Shown here in pieces: positions 44,735 through 54,083 of a stretch of DNA of 64,000 nucleotides. This DNA is from Roseiarcus fermentans (GTDB lineage: Bacteria; Pseudomonadota; Alphaproteobacteria; Rhizobiales; Beijerinckiaceae), in contig NZ_QNRK01000004.1 in assembly GCF_003315135.1 (NCBI RefSeq), forward strand, positions 56,647-120,646. The letters run 5' to 3'. The position numbers were made by a program, and so were the translations under genes. Below the pieces are notes generated by a model. It saw nothing but the letters and a program-made list of their open reading frames with translations. It searched no databases and was not told where the DNA came from. The first letter of the stretch is position 1, and each line of letters opens with the position of its first letter.

Positions 44735-45505
44735 ATGCGAATATTGCTCACCAACGACGACGGAATCCACGCCGCGGGCCTCGCGGTGCTCGAGGCGATC
44801 GCCGCCGAACTCAGCGACGACGTGGTCGTCGTCGCCCCCGAGAGCGACCAGTCGGGCGTCGCCCACTCGCTGTCCCTCAGCGATCCCCTGCGGCTGCGCG
44901 AGATCAGCCCGCGCCACTACGCGGTCAAGGGCACGCCGACCGACTGCGTCATCATGGGCGTGCGCATGATCATGGCCGACAAGCCGCCCGATCTCGTGCT
45001 CTCGGGCGTCAACCGCGGGCAGAACGTCGCCGAGGACGTCACCTATTCCGGCACCATCGCCGGCGCGATGGAAGGCGCGATGCTCGGCGTGCCCTCGATC
45101 GCGCTGTCTCAGGCCTATGCCGGCGTGCACGGCCGGCCGGCGATCGAATGGGACTCGGCCGAAGCCCACGCGGTCCCGGTGATCCGAAAAATTCTCGCGG
45201 CCGGAATCGCCCCCGGCGGCCTCGTCAACGTGAACTTTCCGCCCTGCGCCGCCGACGAGGTCGCCGGCGTCGCCTTCACCCGCCAGGGACGCCGCAACGC
45301 CGACCTGATGCGGGTCGAGCAGCGGCGCGACGGCCGCGGCTTTCCCTATTTCTGGCTCATGTTCCAGAAGAGCGAGATTCGCTTCGACGACGGCACCGAC
45401 CTCGCGGCCCTGGCCGAGCGCAAGATTTCCGTCACCCCGCTCCGGCTCGATCTCACCGACGAGGAATCCCGGTTAAGATTGGAGAAGGCGTTCGCGATTC
45501 GGTGA
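44735..45505 (+). CDS. surE: 5'/3'-nucleotidase SurE
   Basis: A 256-residue survival protein with the metal site [14 protein letters not shown] and the blocks [42 protein letters not shown] and GREVTP-like NVNFPPC. It dephosphorylates nucleoside 5'- and 3'-monophosphates. It precedes pcm by 30 bp. The serS-surE-pcm order is preserved, with only the copper set inserted after serS. Confidence 0.97.
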   Translation: MRILLTNDDGIHAAGLAVLEAIAAELSDDVVVVAPESDQSGVAHSLSLSDPLRLREISPRHYAVKGTPTDCVIMGVRMIMADKPPDLVLSGVNRGQNVAEDVTYSGTIAGAMEGAMLGVPSIALSQAYAGVHGRPAIEWDSAEAHAVPVIRKILAAGIAPGGLVNVNFPPCAADEVAGVAFTRQGRRNADLMRVEQRRDGRGFPYFWLMFQKSEIRFDDGTDLAALAERKISVTPLRLDLTDEESRLRLEKAFAIR

Positions 45506-45535
45506 CCGAAAGAACGCCCCACGCGGGGAGCGGAC

Positions 45536-46189
45536 TTGAGCGCGTCGGAAGCGGAAGAGCGCGCCCAGTTCACCTTGGCCATGCGCGCCAAGGGGATCGA
45601 GAGCATCGACCTTCTGCGGGCGCTGGAGCGCGTGCCGCGGGCGCTGTTCATGCCGCAGCGATTCGCCGACCTCTCGGGCCGCGACATCGCCTTGCCGATC
45701 GGCTGCGGCCAGACCTCGCCGCCGCCGTCGGCAGTCGCGGCGATGATCGCCGCGCTGGACATACAGCCGACCGACACGGTCTGCGAAATCGGAACCGGAA
45801 CAGGCTATTGCACGGCCTTGCTCGCGCAGTTCGCGAAGGAGGTCGTGTCGCTCGAGCGGTTCCAGACGCTGGCTGTGGAAGCCGCTGCGCGGGTTCGCGC
45901 CTTCGGCCTCGGGCATGTCGAAATCCTGTGGGCCGACGGCTTCGAGCAGCGCTCGGTCCGGCGGCGCTTCGACAAGGTGATCGCGCACGGGATCGTAGTC
46001 CCGCCGGCGCGCGAGTTTCTCGACCTTCTGGCGCCGGGCGGCGCCATGGTCGCCTCGCTGGCGAAGGCGGGCGCGGCGCACCGGATCGTCCGGCTGACCC
46101 TCGCCGACGACGGCCCGGTGCGGATCGCCGACTACGGCAGGGCGAGGGGCTTGCGGCCGCTCGAGCGCGGCCTCTCGCGCGCGCTCTGA
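45536..46189 (+). CDS. pcm: protein-L-isoaspartate O-methyltransferase
   Basis: A 217-residue SAM-dependent repair enzyme that methylates isoaspartyl residues in aged proteins. Motifs: FMPQRFADLSGRDIALPIGCGQT, the SAM motif VCEIGTGTGYCTALLA (usual GSGSGY is GTGTGY) and DKVIAHGIVVPPARE. Start is a TTG at 45536 with GGGGAG 5 nt before it; no ATG is in place. It lies between surE and the LytM lipoprotein gene. Confidence 0.93.
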   Translation: MSASEAEERAQFTLAMRAKGIESIDLLRALERVPRALFMPQRFADLSGRDIALPIGCGQTSPPPSAVAAMIAALDIQPTDTVCEIGTGTGYCTALLAQFAKEVVSLERFQTLAVEAAARVRAFGLGHVEILWADGFEQRSVRRRFDKVIAHGIVVPPAREFLDLLAPGGAMVASLAKAGAAHRIVRLTLADDGPVRIADYGRARGLRPLERGLSRAL

Positions 46190-46321
46190 CCGGACCAAGC
46201 CGCGGCCCGCCGCGCGGCGGGCGAGCCCAAGGGTCAGGAATGATTCATCTTAAACCCTCCATTAACTCGAATGATCCACAGTCCCGCGTGTCGCCGTTCG
46301 CGTAACCACGGGTTCAAGCAC

Positions 46322-47518
46322 ATGAGTGATCGCGTTGCGTTTCTGGAAGGACGCGCCGTCCCGCGGCTGGCGCTGACGGGCCTAGCCCTGATCTGGCTGT
46401 CCGGCTGCTCGCAGGACGTGGCGCGATTCGACAGCAACCCGCTCTCCAATCCCTTCGCGACGCAGACCGCCCAGGCGACGCCGCCGGCCGCGGCGGCGCC
46501 CGCCGGTCAGGCGGCCGCCGCGCCGCTCGCGCCCGCCGCTTCCGTGGCGAGCGCTCCGCTTCCGGCGCCGGCCGCCTCGACCGCCCAGGCGGTCGGCGGA
46601 TCGGCCAAGGGCTGGAGCGCGGCCGGCGGCACGCCGGTCACGGTCGCAAACGGCGAGAACCTCGACGCGCTGTCGCGCCGCTACGGGGTGCCGTCCTCGG
46701 CGCTGCTCGCCGCCAACGGCCTCTCGAGCCCCGCCGAGGTCCGCAGCGGCATGCGCATCGTGGTCCCGGTCTACAACGCCGGCGGCCGCGCCGTCGCCTC
46801 GGCGCCGGCGGCCAGGGACGACGCGAAGGCGGTCGCCGACGCCGCCCCGAAGGCGAAGAAGCGCACGGAAGAGGTGGCCGACGCCGGCGACAAGCCCGCC
46901 AAGGTGAAGAAAGCCGAAGACAAGGCGAAGAAGGCCGAGGACAGGACGGCCGCCAAGACCGCCGCCGCGAAGGGTCCGGACCTGCCGGAGAAGCCCGAGC
47001 CCGCCCAGGTCGCCAAAGCCGATCCGGCGAAGCCGGACGCCCAGAAGACGGCCGGCAAGAAGCAGGGGGTCGACGACACCCCCACCGGCGCCGTCGATTC
47101 GAAGGCGGGCGCCAAGGAGCCGGCCGCGGAAGCCGACGCCTCGGGGGCGAACCCGGAATTCCGCTGGCCGGCGCGCGGCCGCATCATCCAGGGCTTCAAG
47201 ACCGGCGGCAACGACGGCATCGACATCTCGGTGCCGACGGGAACCTCGGTGCGCGCCGCCGAGAGCGGCGTCGTCGTCTATTCCGGCGACGGGCTCAAGG
47301 GCTACGGCAATCTGGTGCTGATCAAGCACCCCAACGGTTACGTGACCGCTTACGCCAACAACGGCGAACTCGACGTCAAACGCGGCGAGCAGGTCAAGCG
47401 CGGCCAGGTGATCGCCAAGTCCGGCGACACCGGCAACGTGAATGCGCCCCAGCTCCACTTCGAGCTGCGCAAGGGATCGACCCCGGTCGATCCGACGAGC
47501 TATCTCGCCGGTCTCTGA
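46322..47518 (+). CDS. LysM/LytM lipoprotein (NlpD/EnvC-like), degenerate active site
   Basis: A 398-residue outer-envelope lipoprotein. Lipobox LSGC near residue 28. A LysM-like domain lies near 105-155 (TVANGENLDALSRRYGV...RSGMRIVVP), followed by a Lys/Ala/Glu-rich linker (about 170-285) and a C-terminal LytM domain. The first zinc ligand His of HxGxD is Asn (GNDGIDISVP), while LHFELR remains, so it cannot be a normal M23 peptidase and probably activates amidases like NlpD. ATG 46322 is preferred. It follows pcm as in other alphaproteobacteria. Confidence 0.9.
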   Translation: MSDRVAFLEGRAVPRLALTGLALIWLSGCSQDVARFDSNPLSNPFATQTAQATPPAAAAPAGQAAAAPLAPAASVASAPLPAPAASTAQAVGGSAKGWSAAGGTPVTVANGENLDALSRRYGVPSSALLAANGLSSPAEVRSGMRIVVPVYNAGGRAVASAPAARDDAKAVADAAPKAKKRTEEVADAGDKPAKVKKAEDKAKKAEDRTAAKTAAAKGPDLPEKPEPAQVAKADPAKPDAQKTAGKKQGVDDTPTGAVDSKAGAKEPAAEADASGANPEFRWPARGRIIQGFKTGGNDGIDISVPTGTSVRAAESGVVVYSGDGLKGYGNLVLIKHPNGYVTAYANNGELDVKRGEQVKRGQVIAKSGDTGNVNAPQLHFELRKGSTPVDPTSYLAGL

Positions 47519-47607
47519 CGGCGGGAAACGAGGTCCAGCCTCCAGTCTGGACGCCCAAAGGGCCGGCGGGGATCGCCGCGAGACACGTCATCCCCATTCG
47601 GCCGCTC

Positions 47608-47641
47608 GAGGCGGCGGGTCCCAGGAAAGGCCCGCCGCCTC
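47608..47641 (+). terminator. strong hairpin after the surE-pcm-LytM genes
   Basis: GAGGCGGCGGG and CCCGCCGCCTC form a perfect 11-bp stem with a 12-nt loop, 90 bp past the stop. A smaller hairpin (GTCCAG...CTGGAC, about 47532-47551) precedes it. No U-tract follows. The remaining part of the gap (47642-47952) holds no recognised gene. Confidence 0.5.
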
Positions 47642-47952
47642 ATAATCATATCACTGCTTCGGGACGCCTCGCCGGTCGGCGCAACAGGGCCTCCCGACGC
47701 CGCCCGGCGTCTCGAGCGGGAGCGCATGAGGCGCTGCCGGCCAGACTCGCCGCGGACCGATCCTCGCAATCGAACCTGTCCGGAGCGTATGCGTCGCGCC
47801 CGCGCGTCGCTGCGCCGGCGCGCACGGGCCTTCGGCCGGGTCGCCGGGCTCGACCTCTCCATGGGAACCAACCTCCAGGCGGACCGTTCATGGTGCGCTG
47901 CAATATTTCTTGGATGGCCCCGGATTTCGTGCACGCCACATCGAGTGCAACC

Positions 47953-49008
47953 ATGAGTTCAGCCCTCAGGCTACGATCGCGCGTCTCCCTTCTCTCGAAC
48001 ATCCAGACAATCGCGAAAGCCCATCCCTATGCCGTGGCGGGCGGCGCCCTGACCGTGGGAGTCCTGGCGATATCGGCCCTGGTGAACCGCCGCTTCGCCA
48101 GGGCAGCCGAACACGACAATCCGCCGGCCGGCCAATTCCTGGACGTGAACGGCGTCCGGCTTCACTATCTCGAACGCGGCTCGGGCGAGCCGCTCGTCCT
48201 GCTGCACGGCAACGGCAGCATGATTCAGGATTTCGAATCGAGCGGACTCCTGGATTTGGCCGCAAGGACGTATCGCGTCATCGCATTCGACCGTCCCGGC
48301 TTCGGCCACAGCGATCGCCCGCGCTCCGTCGTCTGGACGCCGGCGGCGCAAGCCGAACTCCTGCGGAGCGCTCTCGATCGGCTCGGCGTGTCGGGGGCCA
48401 TTGTCCTCGGCCACTCCTGGGGCGCTTCCGTCGCGGTTGCGCTGGCGCTGAAATATCCCGGGCTGGCGCGGGGACTGGTTCTCGTGTCGGGATACTACTA
48501 CCCGTCCTTTCGTCCGGACGTCGTGGCCTTGTCCGCCCCGGCGGCCCCGCTGATCGGCGACGTCCTCGGACATACCTTGTCGCCGCTCGTCAGTCGGCTC
48601 ATGTGGCCGCTGATGATGGCGAAGATCTTCGGTCCGCAGTCCGCACCCGAGAAATTCGACGCCTTTCCGAAGGAGATGACCTTCCGTCCGTCTCAGATTC
48701 ACGCCTCCGCCGCCGAATCGGCGCTGATGATTCCGGACGCATTTTCCTTGCACGACGCGTACCCGAAGCTGAAGATGCCGGTTGCGATCGTCGCGGGCGA
48801 CGAGGATCGATTGGTCGACGTCGACGCGCAATCTGCGCGGCTGCACGGCGACATTCCCCAGAGCACGTTTCATCGCGTTCCCGGAAACGGCCACATGGTC
48901 CATCAAACCGCGACCGACGCGGTGATGTCCGCCATCGACGAAGTGGCGCGGGACGGGTCCAACCCGGATCGCCGCCCGGCCTCGTCCGAGGTCCAGTCGG
49001 CGGCTTAG
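47953..49008 (+). CDS. membrane-anchored alpha/beta hydrolase
   Basis: A 351-residue protein with an N-terminal hydrophobic anchor (PYAVAGGALTVGVLAISALV). Hydrolase motifs: VLLHGNGSMIQDF (oxyanion), IVLGHSWGASVAVALAL (nucleophile Ser), AIVAGDEDRLVD (acid) and VPGNGHMVHQ (His). The triad is complete. It resembles haloalkane dehalogenase/epoxide hydrolase-type esterases but no subfamily residue is decisive. The start could also be ATG 47890; neither has a clear ribosome site. Confidence 0.85.
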   Translation: MSSALRLRSRVSLLSNIQTIAKAHPYAVAGGALTVGVLAISALVNRRFARAAEHDNPPAGQFLDVNGVRLHYLERGSGEPLVLLHGNGSMIQDFESSGLLDLAARTYRVIAFDRPGFGHSDRPRSVVWTPAAQAELLRSALDRLGVSGAIVLGHSWGASVAVALALKYPGLARGLVLVSGYYYPSFRPDVVALSAPAAPLIGDVLGHTLSPLVSRLMWPLMMAKIFGPQSAPEKFDAFPKEMTFRPSQIHASAAESALMIPDAFSLHDAYPKLKMPVAIVAGDEDRLVDVDAQSARLHGDIPQSTFHRVPGNGHMVHQTATDAVMSAIDEVARDGSNPDRRPASSEVQSAA

Positions 49009-49133
49009 GCGGGTCGATCGAGGCGCCCGCCCGGGCGGCGAGCGCCTCGACGGCGGACGGATAAGGAGCCTGTCGGCGCCGGGGGCGAGACGACCGGCGC
49101 GAAATCCAACACCCATTTGAAGGGAACAAGCGG

Positions 49134-49325
49134 ATGGCGAACCCCTGGCTGAAGAAGAATCCATTCCTGAGCATGTGGTTGAGCGGCGCGAACGCGGTCG
49201 CCGGGCGCACGCGGCGCGCCGCATCGGCGGAGGCCGGCAAGACCAGAGCCGCTCTCATCAAACAGACCGTGAAATTCTGGACCGGCGCCGGGCAGTCTGC
49301 GGCCAAGCCGCGGCGGCGGCGCTGA
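49134..49325 (+). CDS. small basic conserved-type protein, unknown
   Basis: A 63-residue protein: NPWLKKNPFLSMWLSGANAV, a basic Ala-rich middle, then IKQTVKFWTGAGQSAAKPRR. The NPFLSMWLSGAN and FWTG blocks recall short proteins of unknown role seen near polyhydroxyalkanoate or hydrolase genes, but I cannot confirm a family. It is 125 bp after the alpha/beta hydrolase on the same strand. Confidence 0.6.
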   Translation: MANPWLKKNPFLSMWLSGANAVAGRTRRAASAEAGKTRAALIKQTVKFWTGAGQSAAKPRRRR

Positions 49326-49603
49326 GCGACGGCGCCGGGCCGGTCCTTCGCGGGCGGCGCGCGGCGCGCGGTTTTTAGCCTGCCGCCGGGACGCTCGGGC
49401 GACGAACCCATCGCCTGGGCCGATCGGGCCGCCCCGGTCGGCGCGGGGCCCAATCCGGAAGCGGCCGGTTTTGCCGCCGGAGACAAACGCTCGGCGACGT
49501 CCGGCCGGGAACAAAGGCAGCGCCTGGCCGTTGTCGACGCGGTGGCTAGCGGCAGAATGCAATATTCTGTGCAATAGCGTTCGCATCGATCAGGAATAGC
49601 CAA

Positions 49604-50362
49604 ATGTTCACTCATCGCAAAGAGCTCATTCAGCCGGTCAATGTCGGCGTCCCCAACGCTCGGTTTGGTACGTATCTTCTGGAGCAGTTCGGCGGCGCCA
49701 CAGGCGAACTGACGGCCGCCCTGCAATACTGGGTCCAGTCGTTCCACGTCGAGAACGCCGGCATCCGCGATATGCTCCAGGACATCGCGATCGAGGAATT
49801 CAGCCATCTCGAGATGGTCGGCAAACTGATCGCGCAGCACACCCGCGACCTCGACGAGACCGCGGTCCACGACGCCCCCCTGTTCAAGCTGAAAGGCGGC
49901 GGCCCGCACTTCCTCGACAGTCAGGGCAGTTGCTGGACGGCGAATTATATCCAGGAGGGCGGCAATGTCGTCCGGGACCTTCGCGCGAACATCTCGGCCG
50001 AGGCCGGCGCTCGCCAGACCTACGAGGCGCTGATCAAGGCCTGCGACGACGAGGGGACCAAGAAGACCTTGCATCATCTCCTCACCCGCGAGATCACGCA
50101 CGCCAATATGTTCATGAAGGCGCTGGATTCGATCGGCAAGCTGGACGACCCGTTCTTCGGAAACATCCCGCCGGATGAAACCGTGAAGCTCGTCTTCAAT
50201 CTCTCGAAGGGCGAGGACGTCCGCGGTCCGTGGAACGAGGAGCCCGATTTCGACTACATCGCGGACCCGCAGCCGGAAGGGGGAATGCCGGCGCCTCCGG
50301 TCAACGCCGACGACGAAGGGCACGAGGCGCAGGGGAGGAAGGGGCGAAGAAAGCAGAGCTAG
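49604..50362 (+). CDS. manganese catalase
   Basis: A 252-residue di-manganese (ferritin-like) catalase that breaks down hydrogen peroxide without haem. Ligand residues are seen in GELTAALQYW (Glu35), IAIEEFSHLEMV (Glu65, His68), a Glu near 134 (NISAEAGARQTYE) and REITHANMFM (His near 166). The full set is present. It is shorter than many family members (about 270-300) and ends in a charged tail (HEAQGRKGRRKQS). The 278-bp gap before it shows no gene. Confidence 0.92.
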   Translation: MFTHRKELIQPVNVGVPNARFGTYLLEQFGGATGELTAALQYWVQSFHVENAGIRDMLQDIAIEEFSHLEMVGKLIAQHTRDLDETAVHDAPLFKLKGGGPHFLDSQGSCWTANYIQEGGNVVRDLRANISAEAGARQTYEALIKACDDEGTKKTLHHLLTREITHANMFMKALDSIGKLDDPFFGNIPPDETVKLVFNLSKGEDVRGPWNEEPDFDYIADPQPEGGMPAPPVNADDEGHEAQGRKGRRKQS

Positions 50363-50444
50363 CGCTCATCCCGCCAACGCCGGTCGAGCCGGGCGCGGCC
50401 GTGACGCGCCACGGCGCGCGGGCGGAGTCCTGGAGGCGCGCCGG

Positions 50445-51491
50445 CTAGGCGCTCCCGAACACGTCGTTGGTCTGCGCGGTGACGCGGACGAAGGTGGTGC
50501 GCTTCGAGACCTCCTTGAGATGGGCGGCGCCGATGTAGGTCATCATCGAGCGCACCCCGCCCATGATCTCGGCCATGGTGCCTTCGACCGGCCCGCGGTA
50601 GGGCGTCTCGACCGTCTTGCCCTCGGCGGCGCGATAGTGGGCGACGCCGCCGGCGTAGCGCTTCATCGCCGTCTGCGACGACATACCGTAGAACGACATG
50701 CCGACCGCGACCTGCTCGCCGTCACGCGTCTCGTAGCGGATGTCGCCGGCGCATTCGTCGTGGCCGGCGAGCATGCCCCCGAGCATGACGAAATCGGCGC
50801 CCGCGCCGTAGGCCTTGGCGATGTCGCCGGGAACGGTGCAGCCCCCGTCGGCGCAGACCAGACCTTTCAGGCCGTGGGCGGCGTCGGCGCATTCGATGAT
50901 CGCCGACAATTGCGGATAGCCGACGCCGGTCACGCGCCGCGTCGTGCACACCGACCCGGGGCCGATGCCGATCTTGACGATGTCGGCGCCGGCGATGATC
51001 AGCGCTTCGGTCATGTCGCCGGTCACCACGTTGCCGGCCATGATCACCGCGTCCGGATGGTCGTCGCGGACGCGCTTGACGATCTCGAGGAACTTTTCGG
51101 CGTAACCGTTGGCGACGTCGAGACAAATGCGCCGGATCGGCGCCGTCTTCGCCACCGCGGCGAGCTTGCGGACGTCGTCGGTCGTCGTGCCGAGGGAATA
51201 GAACGCGTGCGTCCCGTCCGGCCCGGCGAAGAATTCCGCCAGTTCGTCCTCCGGATAATGCTTGTGCAAGGCGGTCAGCGCCCCATGTTTACCGAGCGCG
51301 CGGGCCATCGCCATGGTCCCGGTTACATCCATATTGGCGGCGATGAGCGGAAAGCCTTTCCACTCCGAGCTCGTGTGCAGGAAACGGAACGCGCGGTTGA
51401 CGTCGACTGCGCTGCGGGTGTTGAGGGTCGAGCGTTTGGGCCGGATCAGAACGTCCTTGAAATCCAGCTTGACGTCGGTTTCGATGCGCAT
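50445..51491 (-). CDS. guaC: GMP reductase
   Basis: A 348-residue IMPDH-family barrel that reduces GMP to IMP with NADPH. The active-site loop [21 protein letters not shown] (Cys near 185) is GMP-reductase type, as are SRPKR-like [11 protein letters not shown] and the lack of CBS domains. Other blocks: [21 protein letters not shown] and [12 protein letters not shown]. It supports purine salvage. It is convergent with the manganese catalase gene. Confidence 0.95.
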   Translation of the reverse strand: MRIETDVKLDFKDVLIRPKRSTLNTRSAVDVNRAFRFLHTSSEWKGFPLIAANMDVTGTMAMARALGKHGALTALHKHYPEDELAEFFAGPDGTHAFYSLGTTTDDVRKLAAVAKTAPIRRICLDVANGYAEKFLEIVKRVRDDHPDAVIMAGNVVTGDMTEALIIAGADIVKIGIGPGSVCTTRRVTGVGYPQLSAIIECADAAHGLKGLVCADGGCTVPGDIAKAYGAGADFVMLGGMLAGHDECAGDIRYETRDGEQVAVGMSFYGMSSQTAMKRYAGGVAHYRAAEGKTVETPYRGPVEGTMAEIMGGVRSMMTYIGAAHLKEVSKRTTFVRVTAQTNDVFGSA

Positions 51492-51591
51492 GAGGAATCC
51501 ACTACGGAGGACGAAGGCTGGCGTGGCCGTTTCGTTCCTGATCTAACACAAACGCCGGGCAAAGCGTATTGGCGGGGGCGGAGGTCCAGCG

Positions 51592-52227
51592 ATGAGCGAC
51601 GAACTGATCTTCTACACCCACCCGATGTCACGCGCCCGACTCGTCCGCTGGATGCTGGAGGAGGTCGGCCGGCCCTACACGACCAAGATCCTCGAATTCG
51701 GCCATTCGATGAAGGCGCCGGACTATCTGGCGATCAATCCGATGGGCAAGGTTCCCGCCATTCGCCACGGCGAGACGGTGGTCACCGAGGCCGCGGCGAT
51801 CTGCGCCTACCTCGCCGACGCTTTCCCAGAGGCCGGCCTCGCGCCGCCTCCCGGATCGCGCGAGCGCGGGTCCTATTATCGCTGGCTGTTCTTCGCCGCC
51901 GGCCCGCTCGAGGCGGCGGTGACCGACAAGGCGCTCGGCTTCCAGATCCCCTCCGACCGCGAGGCGATGGTGGGCTACGGCAACATCGAGCGCACCCTGG
52001 CGGCGCTGGAAGGCGCGCTCTACCGGACGGAATACATCGCCGGCGACCGCTTCACCGCCGCCGACGTCTATGCCGGGTCGGGGATCGGCTGGGGCATGGC
52101 GTACGGGAAGGTCGACCGGCGCCCGGCTTTCGAGCGCTACTGGACGCTGATCAGCGAGCGTCCGGCGGCGATCCGGGCGCGCGCCATCGACGACGCTCTG
52201 GTCGAGGAGCGGAGGAAGGCGAGCTGA
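51592..52227 (+). CDS. glutathione S-transferase
   Basis: A 211-residue soluble GST: thioredoxin-like N-domain (FYTHPMSRARLVRWMLEEVG), the glutathione-binding cis-Pro and Ser/Glu region (NPMGKVPAIRHGETVVTEAAAICAYLAD, read in two parts) and an all-helical C-domain with the capping motif DRFTAADVYAG. The catalytic residue is probably Ser13 (PMSRA). Substrate unknown. It leads a short same-strand run with the SDR and ABM genes. Confidence 0.93.
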   Translation: MSDELIFYTHPMSRARLVRWMLEEVGRPYTTKILEFGHSMKAPDYLAINPMGKVPAIRHGETVVTEAAAICAYLADAFPEAGLAPPPGSRERGSYYRWLFFAAGPLEAAVTDKALGFQIPSDREAMVGYGNIERTLAALEGALYRTEYIAGDRFTAADVYAGSGIGWGMAYGKVDRRPAFERYWTLISERPAAIRARAIDDALVEERRKAS

Positions 52228-52258
52228 GCGCGAGACGCGCCGGGGGAGGATCGGGTTG

Positions 52259-53005
52259 ATGCGATTGCAAGGCAAGACCGCGCTGGTGACCGGCGCGGGG
52301 CAGGGGTTCGGCTTCGGCATCGCCGAGACCTTCGTGCGGGAAGGGGCGCGGGTCGCCTGCCTCGACCTCAGGGCCGACGTCGCCGAGGCGGCGGCCCGCC
52401 GCTTCGGCCCGGCGGCGATCGCCCTGACGGCCGACGTCGCGAAGCGGGAGGACGTCGAGCGCGCGGCCAAGGCCGCAATCGAGGCGTTCGGCCGGGTCGA
52501 CATCGTGGTCAACAACGCCGGCACCACCCACCGCAACAAGCCGCTGATGGAGGTTGAGGAGGCGGAGTTCGACCGTATCTTCGCCGTCAACGTGAAGTCG
52601 CTCCTTTTGACCGCGCAGGCGTTCGCGCCCCACATGCGCGCGCACGGCGGCGGCGTCTTCATCAACGTCGGCTCGACCGCGGCGCTCAGGCCCCGGCCGG
52701 GGCTCACCGTCTACAACGCCTCGAAAGGGGCGGTTCACGTCATGACGAAGTCGATGGCGGTCGAACTCGCCCCGGACCGGATCCGGGTGTGCGCGCTCGC
52801 CCCGGTCGCGGGCGAGACGCCGCTGCTCGCCATGTTCATGGGCGAGGACACGCCGGAGAAGCGGGCGGCGTTCAAGGCGACCGTCCCGCTCGGGCGGTTT
52901 TCGACCCCGGCCGACATCGGCGCGGCGGCGCTCTATCTCGCCAGCGACGAGGCGGCCTTTCTGACCGGCGTGATCCTGGAGGTCGACGGCGGGCGCTGTA
53001 TCTGA
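52259..53005 (+). CDS. short-chain dehydrogenase/reductase
   Basis: A 248-residue classical SDR. NAD(P) motif TGAGQGFGFGIAETF, NNAGTTHRNKPL, catalytic Ser in FINVGSTAAL and YNASKGAVHVMTKSMAVEL (Tyr, Lys), and the end block AAFLTGVILEVDGGRCI. The Asp of LDLRAD suggests NAD preference. ATG 52259 follows GGAGGA with 8 nt spacing. It is 31 bp after the GST gene and probably co-transcribed. Close relatives include 3-oxoacyl-ACP reductase-like and sugar dehydrogenases. Confidence 0.93.
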   Translation: MRLQGKTALVTGAGQGFGFGIAETFVREGARVACLDLRADVAEAAARRFGPAAIALTADVAKREDVERAAKAAIEAFGRVDIVVNNAGTTHRNKPLMEVEEAEFDRIFAVNVKSLLLTAQAFAPHMRAHGGGVFINVGSTAALRPRPGLTVYNASKGAVHVMTKSMAVELAPDRIRVCALAPVAGETPLLAMFMGEDTPEKRAAFKATVPLGRFSTPADIGAAALYLASDEAAFLTGVILEVDGGRCI

Positions 53006-53081
53006 TGGGGGCCGTCGCCAGCGCCATCTTACCGGCGCAGTCCGGCCTCAAGGTCTGCGGCGGGGACGAGAGGAGTCCGAC

Positions 53082-53384
53082 ATGACGACGCTCGCGCTTT
53101 ACCTCCGTCTCGAAGCCAAGCCCGGCAAGGAGCAGGATGTCGAAACCCTGCTGAAGGACGCCCGCTCGGCGGTGATGAAGGAGCCGGAGACCAAGGCCTG
53201 GTTCGCCCTTCGCCTGGGGCCGAGCACGTTTGCGATCTTCGACGCCTTTTCCGACGAGCAAGGCCGCGAAGCCCACCTGAACGGCGCGTTCGCCGCCGCC
53301 TTGACGGCGAAGGCGCCGGAACTGTTCGCCAATGCGTTGGAGATCGTTCGCGTCGACGTCGTCGCCGACAAGCTCTCGCCCTGA
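53082..53384 (+). CDS. ABM domain protein (putative quinol monooxygenase)
   Basis: A 100-residue protein of the antibiotic biosynthesis monooxygenase fold (dimeric alpha/beta barrel): LALYLRLEAKPGKEQDVETLL, then WFALRLGPSTFAIFDAFSDEQGREAHLNG and ALEIVRVDVVADK. These enzymes oxidise quinols without cofactor, or act as simple binding proteins. It is 76 bp after the SDR gene on the same strand, so GST, SDR and ABM may act on one aromatic compound. Confidence 0.85.
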   Translation: MTTLALYLRLEAKPGKEQDVETLLKDARSAVMKEPETKAWFALRLGPSTFAIFDAFSDEQGREAHLNGAFAAALTAKAPELFANALEIVRVDVVADKLSP

Positions 53385-53434
53385 GCCGGGCGGCCGCGCC
53401 TGTCAAGCGGCCGTTTGACGAAGGCGGCGCGCCG

Positions 53435-53662
53435 TCAGGTCGCGACGGCGAGGGTCGGAAACAGGCGCGCAGCGGTCGCGCCGATCAGAATGATGGTGTC
53501 GCCCTGCTGCTCGCGCACGCGGATGCGGCAGCCGGGAGCGGTCAGGCTCCTCGCCAGTCCGATGATTTTCGGCCAGGCGGCGCGGGAATCGTCGAGCGCA
53601 ACCGCCCGTTCGGCGACGATCACGTCGTCACCCTGCAGCACTTCGAAATCGTAATATTGCAA
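53435..53662 (-). CDS. small conserved-type protein, unknown
   Basis: A 75-residue soluble protein: MQYYDFEVLQGDDVIVAERA, then DDSRAAWPKIIGLARSL and RIRVREQQGDTIILIGATAARLFP. The layout (strand-helix-strand with an Asp-rich middle) recalls small DUF proteins common in Rhizobiales that may respond to stress. No catalytic motif is seen. Its ATG at 53662 has GGGAGGGACC upstream on the minus strand, a strong ribosome site. Confidence 0.7.
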   Translation of the reverse strand: MQYYDFEVLQGDDVIVAERAVALDDSRAAWPKIIGLARSLTAPGCRIRVREQQGDTIILIGATAARLFPTLAVAT

Positions 53663-54083
53663 AGGGTCCCTCCCTGAGGCTGGCGGTCCCTCTCCCGCTG
53701 CCGCCTTGTTGTCCGGCGGTCATAACTGAACTTTAGTAGCACAGCGCCGACCTCGTGGCTACGACATCGACGCCAATTCCCTTAGACTTATGGAGCGTTT
53801 CGCGACGGTCGGCGCCCCACGAGCGCTTGCCTGCCCCGCGCCGACCGTCGCGCTCCCGTTGCTGACGCAACGGGATCACTCCATCACTTTGCACGCTCGC
53901 GGCCGACTGCACGCCTGCCGGGCGCAATGGCCACCCGTGAACCGCTTTCTTCTTGATCTGCGACCGGCGTCGGACGCCGGCGGTCGACCGTTCGCGATCC
54001 GTCGCGTTTGTCGCCGCTCCCGCGGGGCGGCGCATTGATCTGGCTCAAAACACGGCGTCAACTGCTTTTTGACGTCGGACCGC
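53663..54083. other. gap of 421 bp with a FixK/FNR-type site
   Basis: No recognised gene lies here. Its main feature is the FixK/FNR-like site at 54035-54048. Weak frames exist on both strands but none resembles a family or has a ribosome site. Confidence 0.5.
54035..54048. promoter_or_regulatory. FixK/FNR-type half-site pair
   Basis: TTGA-TCTGGC-TCAA fits the alphaproteobacterial FixK/FnrL consensus TTGA-N6-TCAA. It is 36 bp past the stop of the CoA-binding gene and 373 bp upstream of the small gene at 53662 (minus strand), with no obvious target. It may be chance in a 64-kb window. Confidence 0.35.

Noticed and set aside
47953..49008. Haloalkane dehalogenase
   Set aside because: The nucleophile is Ser (GHSWG), not Asp as required for dehalogenases.
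53733..54038. Small frames of about 80-100 codons on both strands
   Set aside because: No ribosome site or family likeness; they overlap each other and are Arg/Ala-rich, as expected by chance at this GC.
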